A stretch of 64,000 nucleotides of DNA. Origin: Caprella mutica. Its lineage: Eukaryota > Arthropoda > Malacostraca > Amphipoda > Caprellidae. Location: the NCBI GenBank assembly GCA_947561585.1, contig CANNZV010000863.1, forward strand, positions 144,150 to 208,149, written 5' to 3'. Below, piece by piece: positions 1-12,119 of the stretch (its first letter is position 1; every line of letters starts with the position of its first letter). The notes below the pieces were generated by a model, which did not search any database, was not told the DNA's origin, and saw only the letters and a list, made by a program, of their open reading frames with translations. A program made the translations under genes and the position numbers.

Positions 1-1104
1 TCTCTTTAACTCTTTGGAGCTGGCGCTATAAAATTTAGCGCCAATGGTGGAAGTTTGACAGACCAATAAATAAAAAACTTAATATTTCAACATTTAATTT
101 GCCTGGTACAAAAAGAAAATAGTGTAATTCCATTTTTATAATACATTCTCTAGTTAAAAAGAAAAGAAAAAAAAGATGATACTATTAGCAATAATACCAG
201 AAAACCAATTCCACACATGAATGGTGTCAATTGGTCTGAGAGATCCGTTTTACCTTTAATTCCAATAAATATGCTCAACTAATCACTTTAATCGCTTTAT
301 CTTCTCATAGTAGGCTAAACTGCTTCTAATTGGGGTGAAGCAGGTAAATTGCGGCACACTAACTAACTGCGGCCTCTAACAACAGAAACATCATAGCTTC
401 AAAACATACGTTAAAAAAATAAATTAGTAAATTATAGCATGCACTGTGCTTCGTTTGATAGGTGTGCAACATTTTAAAGTAATTTTGTTTCAAAATGTTT
501 TAGTGACTTTCTTGAGAGGGTCGCAATTAAAAATTAAAGAGCCGCAATATACCTGCATGACCCTACAAAGTAGCTTTTGAAAAGATAAATGTTCGAAAAT
601 TATGCGCTGGGTCGAGCGCCACCTCTGCTAGGTTGAATTCAAGAATATTAATGAACTAAATCGATAATTTGCTAAAGATACAAGGTAATCAAATTTAATA
701 TAAAATATTGTATCCAATCCAATATTACCTCAAGAAAAAATTGACCAAAAAATTTAAAAAAAGAAAAGGAATTAGATATATAGCTAATAGGGTTGAATGA
801 TGGAGAAAATTGAGCCTCTTATTATATATACTAGTTAAATTATATAAGATGAGAGGTTATTTTGATAGTTTTAGTCGTATACAAACAGATCCCTCTTTGA
901 TTTTTGTTAATATAAAACGAAGTGATTGAAGCAACAATGCTAAACTTAAAGCGGAGTCTACCCCGCTTTAAGTTCAATTTCTACGTTAATGTGTGGTACA
1001 ATTTTTGACTTAAAGCGGGATCTGCCTGTACTTCTAATTTTTGGTATAGACATAAAGAAAGTATAGTTTTTCTAGAAATTTAATATTGTCAGCAATAGCT
1101 ATAG
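1..1104. repeat. Segmental duplicate arm, unit 1 (pairs with 20741-21625)
   Basis: This stretch is nearly collinear with 20741-21625. It shares the opening TCTCTTTAACTC, the block around CTGGGTCGAGCGCCACCT, and the palindromic block with CTTAAAGCGG and CCGCTTTAAG near 945-1030. The main difference is an extra ~232 bp at 333-564, present only here. The match stops at 1104, exactly where a terminal-array element end begins. I see no gene in it. Confidence 0.85.
333..564. mobile_element. ~232-bp inserted TIR element, absent from the paralogous unit
   Basis: The ends are inverted: the left reads GGTGAAGCAGGTAAATTGCG and the right, reverse complemented, reads GGTCATGCAGGTATATTGCG. The duplicate at about 21060-21085 runs straight through without this block, giving an empty-site comparison. 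The boundaries are good to a few bases. I could not resolve a target-site duplication. It is non-coding and its superfamily is unassigned. Confidence 0.7.
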
Positions 1105-1674
1105 TACTAGGACAGAATGCCTATCGGACAAAAGGCCTAAAGGACAAAATGCCTAACGGACAAAATGCCTAACGGACAAAATGCCTAACGGACAAAATGC
1201 CTAAAATACAAAATATATGAATAAAGAAAATGGAAATTGTAAAATAATGACGTAAAAGGATGTTCCAAAGTGAATAGAAGAATTAACTCCATATTTAAAT
1301 AAAAGGGCTGAATAGAAAACATCGAAGTGATATCTGTAATGGATTGATTATTAATAAATGAAGAACTGAATACATTATATTGTTATATAACTTATCATAA
1401 TTGAATATCAAAGAATATTTTTTAAATTTATGTAAAACATAAGAAAAAAATGTATACTACGTCCCAGTTACATCCCATAAAGAAAACTGAATTTTTTCCA
1501 TCGAAACTTCTAATACTTTTAAGGTAGTTGAATAAAACAAATATTGGTGGCATTTTTTATAAGCAGAGTAGTTAAATGCATGTCAATACTAACTTATATA
1601 AGCATTGTAATTACTAAACTTGCTTTAGAATATCAAAAGCAACTAAAAACATAACTATAAATTGAAGATGATTA
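1104..1674. mobile_element. Element F: solo end of a terminal-array element, plus unrecognised AT-rich DNA
   Basis: The segment opens with TACTAGGACAGAATGCC, which fits the left-terminus pattern of the 8-bp-TSD family seen elsewhere. About five tandem 16-bp units follow (core CTAACGGACAAAATGC, 1118-1203). No inverted partner array was found in the window, so the element is truncated or its other end has been lost. The remainder, to 1674, is AT-rich with nothing recognisable. Confidence 0.6.
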
Positions 1675-3077
1675 AACTGCGTCCATCGCTTTATTGCAGA
1701 TCACTATTTTGTGAATAATTTTAATAATATTGATCGTACAGTAGTGAAACTTTGGTCACTGGAAGATTGCTTCTATGTTACTATCTTGCTGAAATAATTT
1801 TTGAATCCATGAGAAAATTGGAAAGTTATGAACGTTTATGTACTTTGAAGGCATTTTAACTGTCTATTGCTTTATTGCAACTCTGTGAAAAGGCCAAAAA
1901 ATGGGCGATTAACTTCTACTGAGAGGGTAAAAATTGTAACAGGTCATGCAGAAGGGATGACTCTTCTATATTTAGCTAATGAATTTGGGAGGGATAAGAT
2001 GAATTTTCCCCTCGAAATATGCGAAAACTACCCAGGTAGGTTTTATTGCAGCCAAATAGCACTAGTGCCTCCATTTTCGACTGGGCTGTCATTAGTTATT
2101 CGTCCAAACAGAGTCTTAAATGAGACGACAAGGAACGTGGAGCCCATTTCCAGGCCTCCTATGGACAAGACCCATAAGGTAAAAGGCATTATATGTACAC
2201 AGAATTACATGAAAACAAACTTCCTACTTGTTCTTTTAACAGATGAGGAAAGAGCCATCCTTGATTGTCTGGATGGATGGGTTAAAGTTCGGATCCTATT
2301 GGAGCTGTTTATCCACACCGGTTTCACCGCCAACGAGAAGGCGGTGGCTTCATGTTTTAAGTGGGCATCATTGGTGACACGTCGATTGTCCCTTTCCGAG
2401 TTCTAGAGGGGTCAAAGCTAACAATCCAATCCTACATTACCTCTTTTGATGAGTACTTGTTCCCTCAGCCTAATAATATGCAGTTATCTCGTTGGCATAA
2501 GATTATTTTCTTTTATTACTTCGCAAAATCTCATGCATGAAGGGTTAAACTTCATTTCATTTAAGACATTATATCGGGTATGTCTGGACGTAGGACCAAT
2601 GCCAACCTGGTCAAAATAGAGAAACTGGTGTCATTTAGCTGCCTCATGACCTGCCTGTGTATTTTTCGCATATATTGAGGGGAAATGCTTCTTCTCGTAC
2701 CCTCATCTCTCCATGGGTTGGTGTTGAGTCTCAACAAAAGAAACTAAGGTTCTCTTATACCTCCCAAGTACTTTAGCTAAATCTAAAAGAGTCCATTCTT
2801 CTGTAAGACATGATACAATTTTTACTCTCTTGTTATTAGTAAATTGTCCATTTTTTAGCCTTTTCACAGAGCTGCAATAAAGCGATTGACAGTTAAAATG
2901 CCTTCAAAACACATAAACGTTCATAATTTTCCAAATTTCTCATGGATTCAAAAAATAGTTCATCAAGATACTAACCCAGAAGCAATCTTTCACTGACCCA
3001 AGTTCCACTACTGTACGATTAATAAACTTAAAAATAATAGCAAAATAGTGTTCTGCAATAAAGCGAAGGACTCAGTT
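1675..3077. mobile_element. Foldback mariner-derived element, copy 1
   Basis: The ends AACTGCGTCC and GGACTCAGTT are flanked by TA on both sides (1673-1674 and 3078-3079), as for Tc1/mariner insertion. Long inverted arms of roughly 400-500 bp run inward and each contains transposase N-terminal (helix-turn-helix) coding sequence. On the + strand about 1885-2550 encodes a decayed mariner transposase: an HTH-like RLTSTERVKIVTGH, a LLTDEERAILD stretch carrying a first catalytic Asp, and a degraded second-Asp region ending in SHA. It is dead and broken by stops and frameshifts. A second copy lies at 24873-26319. Confidence 0.75.
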
Positions 3078-3079
3078 TA

Positions 3080-3190
3080 GTGATATTAACTAATAGAGTG
3101 TAATTCTTGTGATATTAACTAGTAGGGTCTAATTCTAGTGATATTACCTATGTAGTGTTTTCATCTAGTTATCCTTTTTTCATCTAGTTA
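3080..3190. repeat. Short 29-bp minisatellite, unit 1
   Basis: Three to four units of the AACTAGTAGAGTGTAATTC-type 29-bp repeat lie between the foldback element and the stop codon of lectin copy 1. The same repeat is much longer at the equivalent position of copies 2 and 4. Confidence 0.8.
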
Positions 3191-3211
3191 TTGAAGTTAG
3201 TAATAGTGTAA

Positions 3212-5081
3212 TCACACCAATACTTGACATAAGTATTTATATTCCATCGTACAAGGTCTATCAGAGAGATGGTAGAAATATCCATATCTCGTACTGTAGT
3301 GCATTCTTGCACACACAACTCCTCCATGAGGATCACCTCCAGTGAAAGGATACTCTCCTACCACTCCATTACCAACATCGCCACCGTGGAACAACTCCCA
3401 CTTCTCGGAGGTTTCGTTCAACTTGACTCCAATGTAGATGTTGTAGTCTGATATACTTGATTCTGGAAGAGAAAAGATAAGTGCATATGTTTAATGTTCT
3501 AATATGTGTTTATGATCGAATTTGTAATTAGAATATAGCATGCAAAGTTGCTTAATTTAATCTTCTGATGTCAAATAGGTTAGAAAGATTAAAATTCTTT
3601 GTCTTCTTGCCCTAAAAGCCTTAATATGTACTTCTCAGGGCCTTAAGTACATTTTGATTAGTAAACTTAATTTTTAGAAAATGTATGTATTTTAAGTTAA
3701 TGAATAAATCAATTAATTTTATTTCAATTTAATTAACTGAAGTTGAACTTAATTAAGAAGTGGTCTGAAAATCATTCTATATGGTTGTATTTCATATATG
3801 TTCTTGGACGAATTTAATTGCAACCAGACAACAGTTAAGTTCAAAGCCGATTAAAGGTTTTTAGTCCCTTGAATGTTGTGACTTGTTGACCAATTTATAT
3901 TTTGTGAAGTAAGCTTTGTGCAATTAACTCAAAACATATGAAATTAAAGTAATTTAACTAAATTTCTCGATAAGGTGCGAGATAAATATTGATAGGTACA
4001 TTTGCAAAATCAAATAAAGAATGTTGATTCAGATTATCTGACAGTAAGTGAACTGAGTAAGCACTAAACAGTCCTCATTATTGAACTTTCATTGGTCCAT
4101 TCACTTTGCGACCAAGAACTATCAGAACAGTTGTTTTCCAATGAAGGACAGTCAGAGTTCGTTCTACCATTTGCTTAATATTATAGCCAAACTTGCCTTC
4201 CTTTAGATGATTGAGATGTTGTCTCAGGTATTCGAATATCCCTAGAGTGGCGGGAGAGTAAAGTCTAGATCCTTTTGGGCAGGATATGGTTGCTTCGTCG
4301 AAGGTTTTGATGTCCTGTGACAGCATAATGCAGCCCACATTCTTGATTAATTTGAAGGGAAGCTCACAAACATCTATTGATGAAAATAATAAGAAGTTCA
4401 CTTGTCTACGTATTCTATATGGCCACACAGCTCTTTGTTATAAGAAACTCTGATACATTTTTGATAGAAATCGAGAGTTGAAGTTCATTATTAGATAGTT
4501 GGGCACCAACGGGGCGCAACATCTGTCAACGTTAACATATGGTGATGGTTTTTTTCAACCACCTCTCAAGGAACGCCCCATAAAAGTTCGGGTAATGTGA
4601 CCTAGGCATTAGATTTAATGAATAGAGTAACACAAAAATTATACCGGCGGGTACTTCAAACAATTCTATGCTTACTTTTAACATAGGTAGTGCTAATCGT
4701 GCTGTTATTAAGCTCTTCTTCGCTTGGTTTCTCTGTCGAATAATCACATTTCACTTTTCCATCATCCATGACTTTGGTGGATAGAGCATTGCATGACGGG
4801 TCATCCATACATATTTTCTTGCAGCTATCTGTAATTCAACAGGTTTTGAATGGCATAGGAAATAATAATTATTGTTATTTGAATTTCACATTTATTATCA
4901 AATTTAGTGCAACCTTTATTTTCAATGGTGATTTATTTCCCTTACATTTGTTTGTCATTCCTATGTTCGTATAGCTGATCTGTACAATGTGTTTAAGTTT
5001 GTATTCCTGTAGGATAACGTCTGAGTGAACTGCTCCAACGATGAGAAGAAACAGGAAGCTCACAACTGAAGGATTTGCCAT
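3212..5081 (-). CDS. Secreted PAN/apple-like + C-type lectin domain protein, copy 1
   Basis: This is a four-exon gene: 4946-5081, 4676-4828, 4197-4373 and 3212-3462, with every junction in phase 1. It encodes 238 residues. Residues 1-20 (MANPSVVSFLFLLIVGAVHS) look like a signal peptide. Residues about 46-65 are Cys-rich (C..K.C..DPSC..LS, then KC) and PAN/apple-like. Residues about 97-238 form a long-form C-type lectin domain with Cys 99, 111, 128, 206, 226 and 234, an IYIGV motif, a W-E-L-F-x-G-G region and a YLCQ terminus. The usual EPN/QPD sugar-binding triplet is DPH here. The start is fixed by paralogy with copies 2 and 4. Intron 3 uses a GC donor (GAAG|GCAAGT) instead of GT. The likely role is extracellular recognition; the ligand is unknown. 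The exon structure is strongly supported, the function only at family level. Confidence 0.85.
4940..4951 (-). promoter_or_regulatory. Exon 1 splice donor, copy 1
   Basis: Read on the minus strand, the sequence is AAAT|GTAAGG. Copies 2 and 4 have GTGAGG at the same place. This donor fixes the end of the signal-peptide exon in phase 1. Confidence 0.7.
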
Positions 5082-5544
5082 GTTGATTCAAGATCTTGAA
5101 GTTTGACAGATTTAGGGACTGTAGTCTGAATTGATGATATTATAGTTTTGGTAAAGCTAATCTATTCAGAGGGGCTATTTTATTACTAAAATATAAATTA
5201 CTTTCAATCATTAAGCAAACAAAAAGTTTGTGTCTATACATGTATACATTATAGACCACAAAAAAAGGAAACCCGAATTCTCTTTCTTGTTACTTGGTAA
5301 TAAATCAGGATCATTTCATTCATATTTTTTTTTGCTCCCTGAACCAGAAAAGTGTTTTTTCATCACTCTAGAAAAAGTCGTTAAATTGATAATAATTTTC
5401 TGCTCCCAGTGTTTTTTTTTAAATAGTGTTAAAACGGTATTTTGCACAAAACATCTTTAGATAACAATTATTGAATAGCTCAAAATTATTGTTTATTATT
5501 TAGTTAAACTAATCATTTATGATGAAGAAATAATTACAACTTTC

Positions 5545-7260
5545 GAACTAATAAATTATCTTAACTGGTGGATAAGCATTGCATACATGACTATCGTCGT
5601 TGATAATAACTTATTCATATTAATCCCCGTCTTTATCTTTATGAAGTCATTACTCATCCCTTTTCTTACCTTAGTTCAACCTATACTATCTAGTTTCTTT
5701 ACCTTTTTACAGTATCTACTCTTCCCTTTCTTTACAACAGTTCATCACACACTGAATCATTTTCTGAAACTTTTATTTGAACAATTTGTTCGTCAATCTG
5801 TGCTCATCGATTACTGGCTAAGAAAGAAAATATGAATTTAAGTATTATAGTTTCTTTGTCTTTTGTTCTTTTAATTGAGCACTACCACATATATAGTTAT
5901 ATACATTTTATATCATCTATAATTGGTTCTGAACCCTCCCAGAAATTATGGCTTGCCTCCCCCATCATAGAGGTGACGCCAACCTTGCTTTGTTAGGACA
6001 ATGACAAAATGTATAATTTAAGTTTTTTCAATAAAAAGAACTTGTATACTAAGACAATGGGTATGCACATTACAAAATAAGGTGGATCATTTTTTCCAAC
6101 TTCACAGAGTTGGGTTAGGTAATAGTAACTCTTGGGTAATCATCTTCATCGCTCTCAAATATATTATAAATCAGTAAAAAACGTCTTATATCCCATAATT
6201 GTGTATAAATTTACCTTTAAGTCGAATCACTCCTTCCCAGCAAAGTATGACAAGAAAATTACCGAATAAAAATGCTGCAAAATTTCAAAGCCATTACATC
6301 ACGTCTTCATCCCTCACCATATGTCCAGAAATGAAGGTTAAATACGTAAATATATTCCATTTCACTAAGAATTTCAATTTATTTCAATTCTTAAAATAAG
6401 AACGTTTATGATATCCTACATCAATATTGTAATTCTACAATATATAAATAGGATTTATTGAATATATATATTAATTTTTCTTCAAATCCCGTGTAGATTT
6501 TTATACTGTGCAGTCAAATTATGGAATACTGTGCGGATAAGTTATGGAAGTATTTGTGGTCAAATTATGGAATACTGTGCGGTTAAATTAGAGAATACTG
6601 TGTGGTTTAATGAGGGAACACTGTGCGGTTAAATCAGGGAACACTGTGCGGTTAAATTAGAGAATACTGTGCGGTTAAATCAACGAATACTTTGAAGTTA
6701 AATTATGTAATGATGTGCGGTTAAACTAGGGAATATTGCGCGGTTAAATTATGGAATACTGTGCGGTTAAATTATGGAGTACTGTGCAGTTAAATTAGAG
6801 AATACTGCGCGGTTAAATTATGGAATACTGTGCGGTTAAATTATGGAATACTTTGCGGTTAAATTATGGAGTACTGTGCAGTTAAATTAGAGAATACTGT
6901 GCGGTTAAATTAGGGAATACTGGGCGGTTAAATTAGAGAATACTGTGCGGTTAAATCAGGGAATACTGTGCAGTTAAATTAGAGAATACTGGGCGGTTTA
7001 ATTATGGAGTACTGTGCAGTTAAATTAGAGAATACTGTGCAGTTAAATCAGGGAATACTGTGCGGTTAAATTAGAGATTATTGTGCGGTTAAATCAGAGA
7101 ATACTGTGCAGTTAAATTAGAGAATATTGTGCGGTTAAATCAGGGAATACTTTGCGGTTAAATTAGGGAATTCTGTGCGGTTAAACTAGGGAATTCTGTG
7201 CGGTAAAACTAAGGAATTCTGTGGGGGCAAATTATGGAATATGGTGCATGGCTATAATTA
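5545..7260. repeat. Unit 1 duplicate block with 23-bp minisatellite
   Basis: 5545-6490 is nearly identical to 34985-35935. From about 6498 to 7245 there are some 30 tandem copies of a ~23-bp unit (core GAATACTGTGCGGTTAAATT). The paralogous array at 36390-37425 is longer and has different variant units. An open frame at 5587-5835 lies in the conserved part but does not look selected as coding (see rejected items). Confidence 0.85.
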
Positions 7261-8603
7261 TATAGTCATGCACAACCAGTTAAAAAGTTAAAAGTACTAA
7301 CTAATCATTAAATCAGGCCAATCAGGTATAATATAGTTATTTTACTTATGTTTATTCTGCCCCAATCAGTTCAGTTCAGTGTTCTTTACTGGGATATATT
7401 TGTATGCTTGTAGTATTTAATATTTATTTTAATTGCTCTTTTTTTCTTTATTTACTTTTCTTAAGATTTTTATTTCTTTAGTAGAAATTTCAATTTTAAA
7501 ATTGATAGCCTTCTATATGTTAAAATATTTTAAGTTTTAACTATAATTAGGCTGCTTTAATTAAAAAAATAATCATAGTTTTAAAACTTAAATTAGCCAA
7601 GGGAATATGATTGTGAAATATAATTTCTTTTAATTATCAGTGAATGTTCTATTCTTGTTATTAATTGAAAATATGGTTCCTTTAAATACAAGTATAATAT
7701 TAAATGAAATAGCTAGCTTTAGGAATAAATTTTTAACTATTCCATCTCTTGCAGACAAAGCATTATCTAAATATTAATAGTAATGTCAGAAAACAAAGAA
7801 AACTAAATATTCGTTTAAGTTTTATATTTAAAGTCTAAATTATGTATATAAATATAAATATTTGTATAGTAATTTTATTAAAGTTCAAACCAAAGAAAAA
7901 GTTTGGGTGGGGCTATCATAGATTATTAGGAAAGGATCTCAATCTTCTATGGCCCCACCATAACTTTCTCTCTTGGTATTGTTAAAATTTATCAAACCAG
8001 TTCAAATTGATCTGATAATTTATTAATTTAACATGTTCAAATTGATCTGAAAGTTCATTGATCTAACAAGTTCAAATAGATCTAACAAGTACATATTAAT
8101 TTAACAGGTTCATATGGATCCAACATGTTCAATTTGATCAAAAATGTTCAAATAAACTGAACATGTTAACAATATTTTCCCTTCGAAACAAGAAGATTTA
8201 TGCAGAAGAGAAAACTTTCAGGAATTTATGACTGAGGACGTAAAGAGGGGTTGAGAACACTCAGAAAGAGTGAATCGACCGCCCTAAAGCCTCTCCTTCG
8301 CGGGAAAGAGGATGTTAAAGGCATTCTTTCCGTGGGTTGAAAGATCGTCTTTCGCTGCTGGAAGCAGGCTAATACTCTTCTGTTGTCTTAACAAGGCATA
8401 TATCTTTGAACTTCATTACTAAGGAAGTCGTACTGCTCTACGATCCTTTTGTCTCTAGCAATTAGCTCAAATATGTAAACATCACCAAGGGTGGAGTATT
8501 TCAGACGTTAACGTTTCTGACATTTATCACTCCTGTCAACCTCAGGAGGCTCAAGCACTGAAGGCATGTTCTACACACTGTAAAATCTGTTTGCATCATT
8601 GTT
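7260..8603. repeat. Duplicate block with hairpin and short tandem repeats
   Basis: This is collinear with about 37440-38650. It contains an imperfect hairpin at about 7885-7980, whose arms carry GGTGGGGCTATCATAGAT and ATCTTCTATGGCCCCACC. About 7995-8165 then holds degenerate ~20-bp repeats of the type TTCAAATTGATCTAACATG. A weaker copy of the same hairpin plus repeats lies near 47660-47840. I see no gene. Confidence 0.7.
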
Positions 8604-8890
8604 CTATGCTACATGTCTTAGGTAAAGCCCAGAACTGTATCTACAAAACATGCCATGCAATCTTCTGGCCTCCATCTCACTACCACAGTGGTAAGAATGA
8701 GGTTCATAAACTTTGGCACCCACTCTGAGAGCAATTGCTACCCTCAGGACCTCTGGATCAAGCTGTGTTGCTAATGATGGTGGGGGAATTGCATTCAATC
8801 ACCCTCCAGTTTCCTTACGAAATACAGATTACAGTCGTGCTCTCGCCACCTGATCAGATCTAGCCAACATACCCAACTGCATATGCAAGC
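8604..8890 (-). pseudogene. LINE-type reverse-transcriptase polyprotein C-terminal fragment
   Basis: Read on the minus strand, this encodes a stretch with LDPEVLRVAIALRVGAKVYE, then PH..HCGS and a downstream G..C motif. That pattern resembles the zinc-ribbon-like tail found after the reverse transcriptase in some invertebrate non-LTR retrotransposons. Further upstream the frame is interrupted by a stop (ETGG*LNAIP). It is a short decayed fragment without catalytic motifs. The family call is from memory of the motif and is moderate to weak. Confidence 0.45.
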
Positions 8891-11800
8891 TCTCCAATAT
8901 GTAGTACGATGTCTTAAAGTCTCTCCGATAACTTGTTAAAATATTAGAGCTAAAAACAATCTAGAAGTGCTTCAAAAGCACATTTACAATATTGGAAAAT
9001 ATACCTGTCAGGTCTGTCAAAACACCTGCCAGCCCAGGTATTTAGGGTTTATTTGGATCTCACATCAAATGATTTGCTAACTAGATGCATTATTAAGAAG
9101 AAAAACACCCAAACAAAAGTCTCCTAGCTAAAGTTATGTAACCAGAATTATTTGAGTTAGACAATATTTTCAATAGAAATTCAGTAAATTGACTTTCATG
9201 AAAAGTTCATTTTTTTCGACTGCAAAAGGCGTCAACTCGTACAGTTTTTGAGATAGAGACATGTCTTTTTTCCAAATTTCTATATGTGAAAAGAGGTATA
9301 ATGAGATATACGAAAAAAATCAACGTTTATGTAAAAAATATTAGAAAAAATTATTTTACAATTTTTCTTAGACGAATTTGAAAAAAAAAACAGCTCTGTA
9401 ACTATGTGGACAACTAAATTCTGAAGAATAATGAAACCAACCCTATGTATCTAACTCGAAAATTGTATCATTGATGCCTTTTGAAAGTACCCCCCAAATT
9501 GGGTTTCTATAGAGCTGAGGGTGAAGGGTTTAAAGTTGAAAAAAAATACTCAGTACAATTTACTCGATTTGAATAGTTGTATTAACCCTGAAAATTTCAA
9601 ATTTGTATATTAGTTAAATAAAAAAATATATTTTATGGATACGGTCTACTTAAAGGGATAGTAAAGTCAAAATCAAATAATCGCCAAATTTATTTTAAAT
9701 CGAATCAGAATATTTAATTATGTAATATTTGAATGTTCGTTTATTTTTAAAATGTTCATATAAAAAGTATATTATAAAATTAGCGACATCTATAAGCGGA
9801 AGCATTTGCACTCATTATTATGTACGTGAGTATGTTTTTTGTTTCCATATTATTTCATATATGCTGTAATCAACCTTTGTTTGCGTCAAAATGGTGAAAA
9901 TATTATTTGAATTCGTGGACAAGAAGCCATAGTTTTAAAATAATGCCATCTCTTCATCTGGAGCTAGTATCTAGGTAGAAACTTAACTCAATTGGTTCAT
10001 TTACAAGAAGGCGCCACTGACTCTACCGTGAGCATTTGCTAAGAAATTAATTATATAGAAAATGATATATTTCCAATATTTGATTTTATTGAACATTGCA
10101 ATGTCACACGATATTTATTATTTATTTGAACTAAACATCCCTTACAGTTAGACCAAGTATTCGGGTAATACTTGCTCTTTACAATTATAATATATCTGTT
10201 ACTAAAAATAGGGACATTTAGGCCCAGAAAAGCTTCTGCTTCAAGGGCAGCCTACAGAAAATTAAAAAAAAAACGTATACTATATATTCCAATACAAATA
10301 AAAATATTCATTAAAACAAACGGCCTTAACCTAATAGGCAACAACATGGATAACTACTTAAAAACTTAATAGATCATTTTCCATGATAAAAATTTATGAC
10401 AAAACGATAATTAAAATCTATACTTGGCATAATAATACTTATCATAATAATCTGAAACGGGTGGCGTTATATTCATGTTATTACCTGACACTAAGTGAAC
10501 GTACAAACGACACTCTAACTAAATCAACGATAAAAATAGGAAAATAGGAATACAATCAAATAGTACCAGGCACAATTACTATTAACAATCTTTCTATTGT
10601 TAATACGCTGAACTTGTATCTTTACTTAATCTTTCAATTTCAATGATTTGATAATCATTTAATCTGGCATAATCTTTTTAATCTTATACACTGTTCATTA
10701 GAAGGAAATGCTATTTAAATTTATGGTCATGTTATTCTCGTTAGGAGCTCGAATATAATTATAAACGAATATCTTTGATGTAAGCCGCTAATAGAACTTG
10801 TAACTTCAGAACATAACTTTATAACTTGTAACCCAGAGCTATAACTTGTAACTCAGAATATAACTTTATAATTTGTACTAAGTTATATAACTTCATGAAC
10901 TTTGTAAATCAGTTATACAACTTAGAAATATTGAGTTCTTTTTCTATAGATAGAATTGAAATAATTTAATACTTAATTAATTTAAAAGGAATTAAGTAAG
11001 TATTTCAATTATTCTAATTGAAATACTTAATTAATAGTTAGGAACTTGTAACATTTCTGATCATGTATAGGGTTAAACAGGACTCTGAAATAGTATGCTT
11101 AAATTTGGATGTTTATTAGCAAATCAGGTTTTACTAAAATGAACTATTAGTAATTCTGTTCGATCTATATGTTAATCGTATAGAAAGCCATTACCACTAG
11201 CGTGTTAAATTTGAATAATGCATTGTGTGTTATTTCTATCTGCAGTGAGTAGAAAAACATCTTTGAAAAGTACTATCAGTACCTTAACAGAAGTTTATTC
11301 ACTCACTGGAAGGTTGGACTCTCCAGTTCACCCTTTAAATACCATTGGCACCTAACTAAAGTGTTCATAGTTCGCGTTAGTCTACCGAAAGATGGGTCTG
11401 TCCTGATCCTGGTAGAAACTTGGCTTCGCCGCCAAAAGGGAGTCTTGAGATGGCTACTCAAACCCTTGTTTATTTAAACCCTAAGTTTACTGAACCGCTA
11501 GTTTATTTAAAACTTGTGTTGTGTTATTTAAAGACTTGTGCGTAAGTCTTAGAACTCTGTACTATTCGAACTTTAATATAAGTACACCCATTTAAAACAT
11601 CCTTGTGTTTAATTTACCTCCTAAAAACTTTTACCGTTTAGTCATTTGTCAGTTTAATAGAATTCAATCAATTACCTCCAAGTCTCTTCAAGTTAAGATA
11701 ATACAAATAATTGTAACGAACCCGGAGACTTATTTTGCCCTATGGGATAAGTTTATTAACAAGTCTCATCTACTTAGAAAATAGGTGATAATTTACTATC

Positions 11801-11930
11801 AGTCCCATAGGAAAAGGGCAATTTAATAGAGTGCACCAAACATGCACAATTTTAGAAATTAAAAGTGCCCCAAACATGCAAAATTTTAGAAATTAAAATA
11901 AGGGTGGCCTGTTACTTTTTGTTGGCACTG
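8890..11930. other. Intergenic DNA with no recognisable gene
   Basis: About 3 kb of AT-rich sequence lie between units 1 and 2. About 10795-10925 holds degenerate ~18-bp repeats of ATAACTTGTAACTCAGA. Near 11823-11905 there are two direct ~45-bp copies containing CAAACATGCA and AATTTTAGAAATTAAAA. They are followed by GTTGGCACTG with a TA, which looks like a lone Tc1/mariner-type terminus. No coding region was recognised. Confidence 0.5.
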
Positions 11931-12110
11931 TATATAATAAATAGCTTAAGCAATGAATAGTGAATACAATTAATAACAGACATAATAAATAGGGATTATG
12001 ATAAATAGCGTACATAATAAATAGCGAATATAATAAATAGCGTATATAATAAATAGCAATTATAATAAATAGCGTATATAATATATAGCGTATACATAAA
12101 CAATCTACTA
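11930..12110. repeat. 16-bp tandem repeat (AATAAATAGCGTATAT)
   Basis: This is a degenerate array of about 10 units of AATAAATAGCGTATAT type. It is related to the longer array at 52370-52915. It is non-coding. Confidence 0.75.
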
Positions 12111-12119
12111 GTCAATACA

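Noticed and set aside
1867..2406. 179-codon open frame as a host gene
   Set aside because: It lies in a foldback mariner element and encodes decayed transposase motifs; frames break before the catalytic domain is complete.
3269..3451. Plus-strand open frames opposite lectin exon 4 (also 13392-13589 and 26515-26706) and exon 3 (14837-15124 and 27411-27602)
   Set aside because: They are antisense shadows of lectin exons with matching splice structure on the minus strand.
5587..5835. 82-residue hydrophobic open frame conserved at 35034-35279
   Set aside because: Between the two copies I count about nine amino-acid-changing and two silent substitutions, and units 2 and 4 break the frame. That shows no purifying selection, so conservation reflects the segmental duplication.
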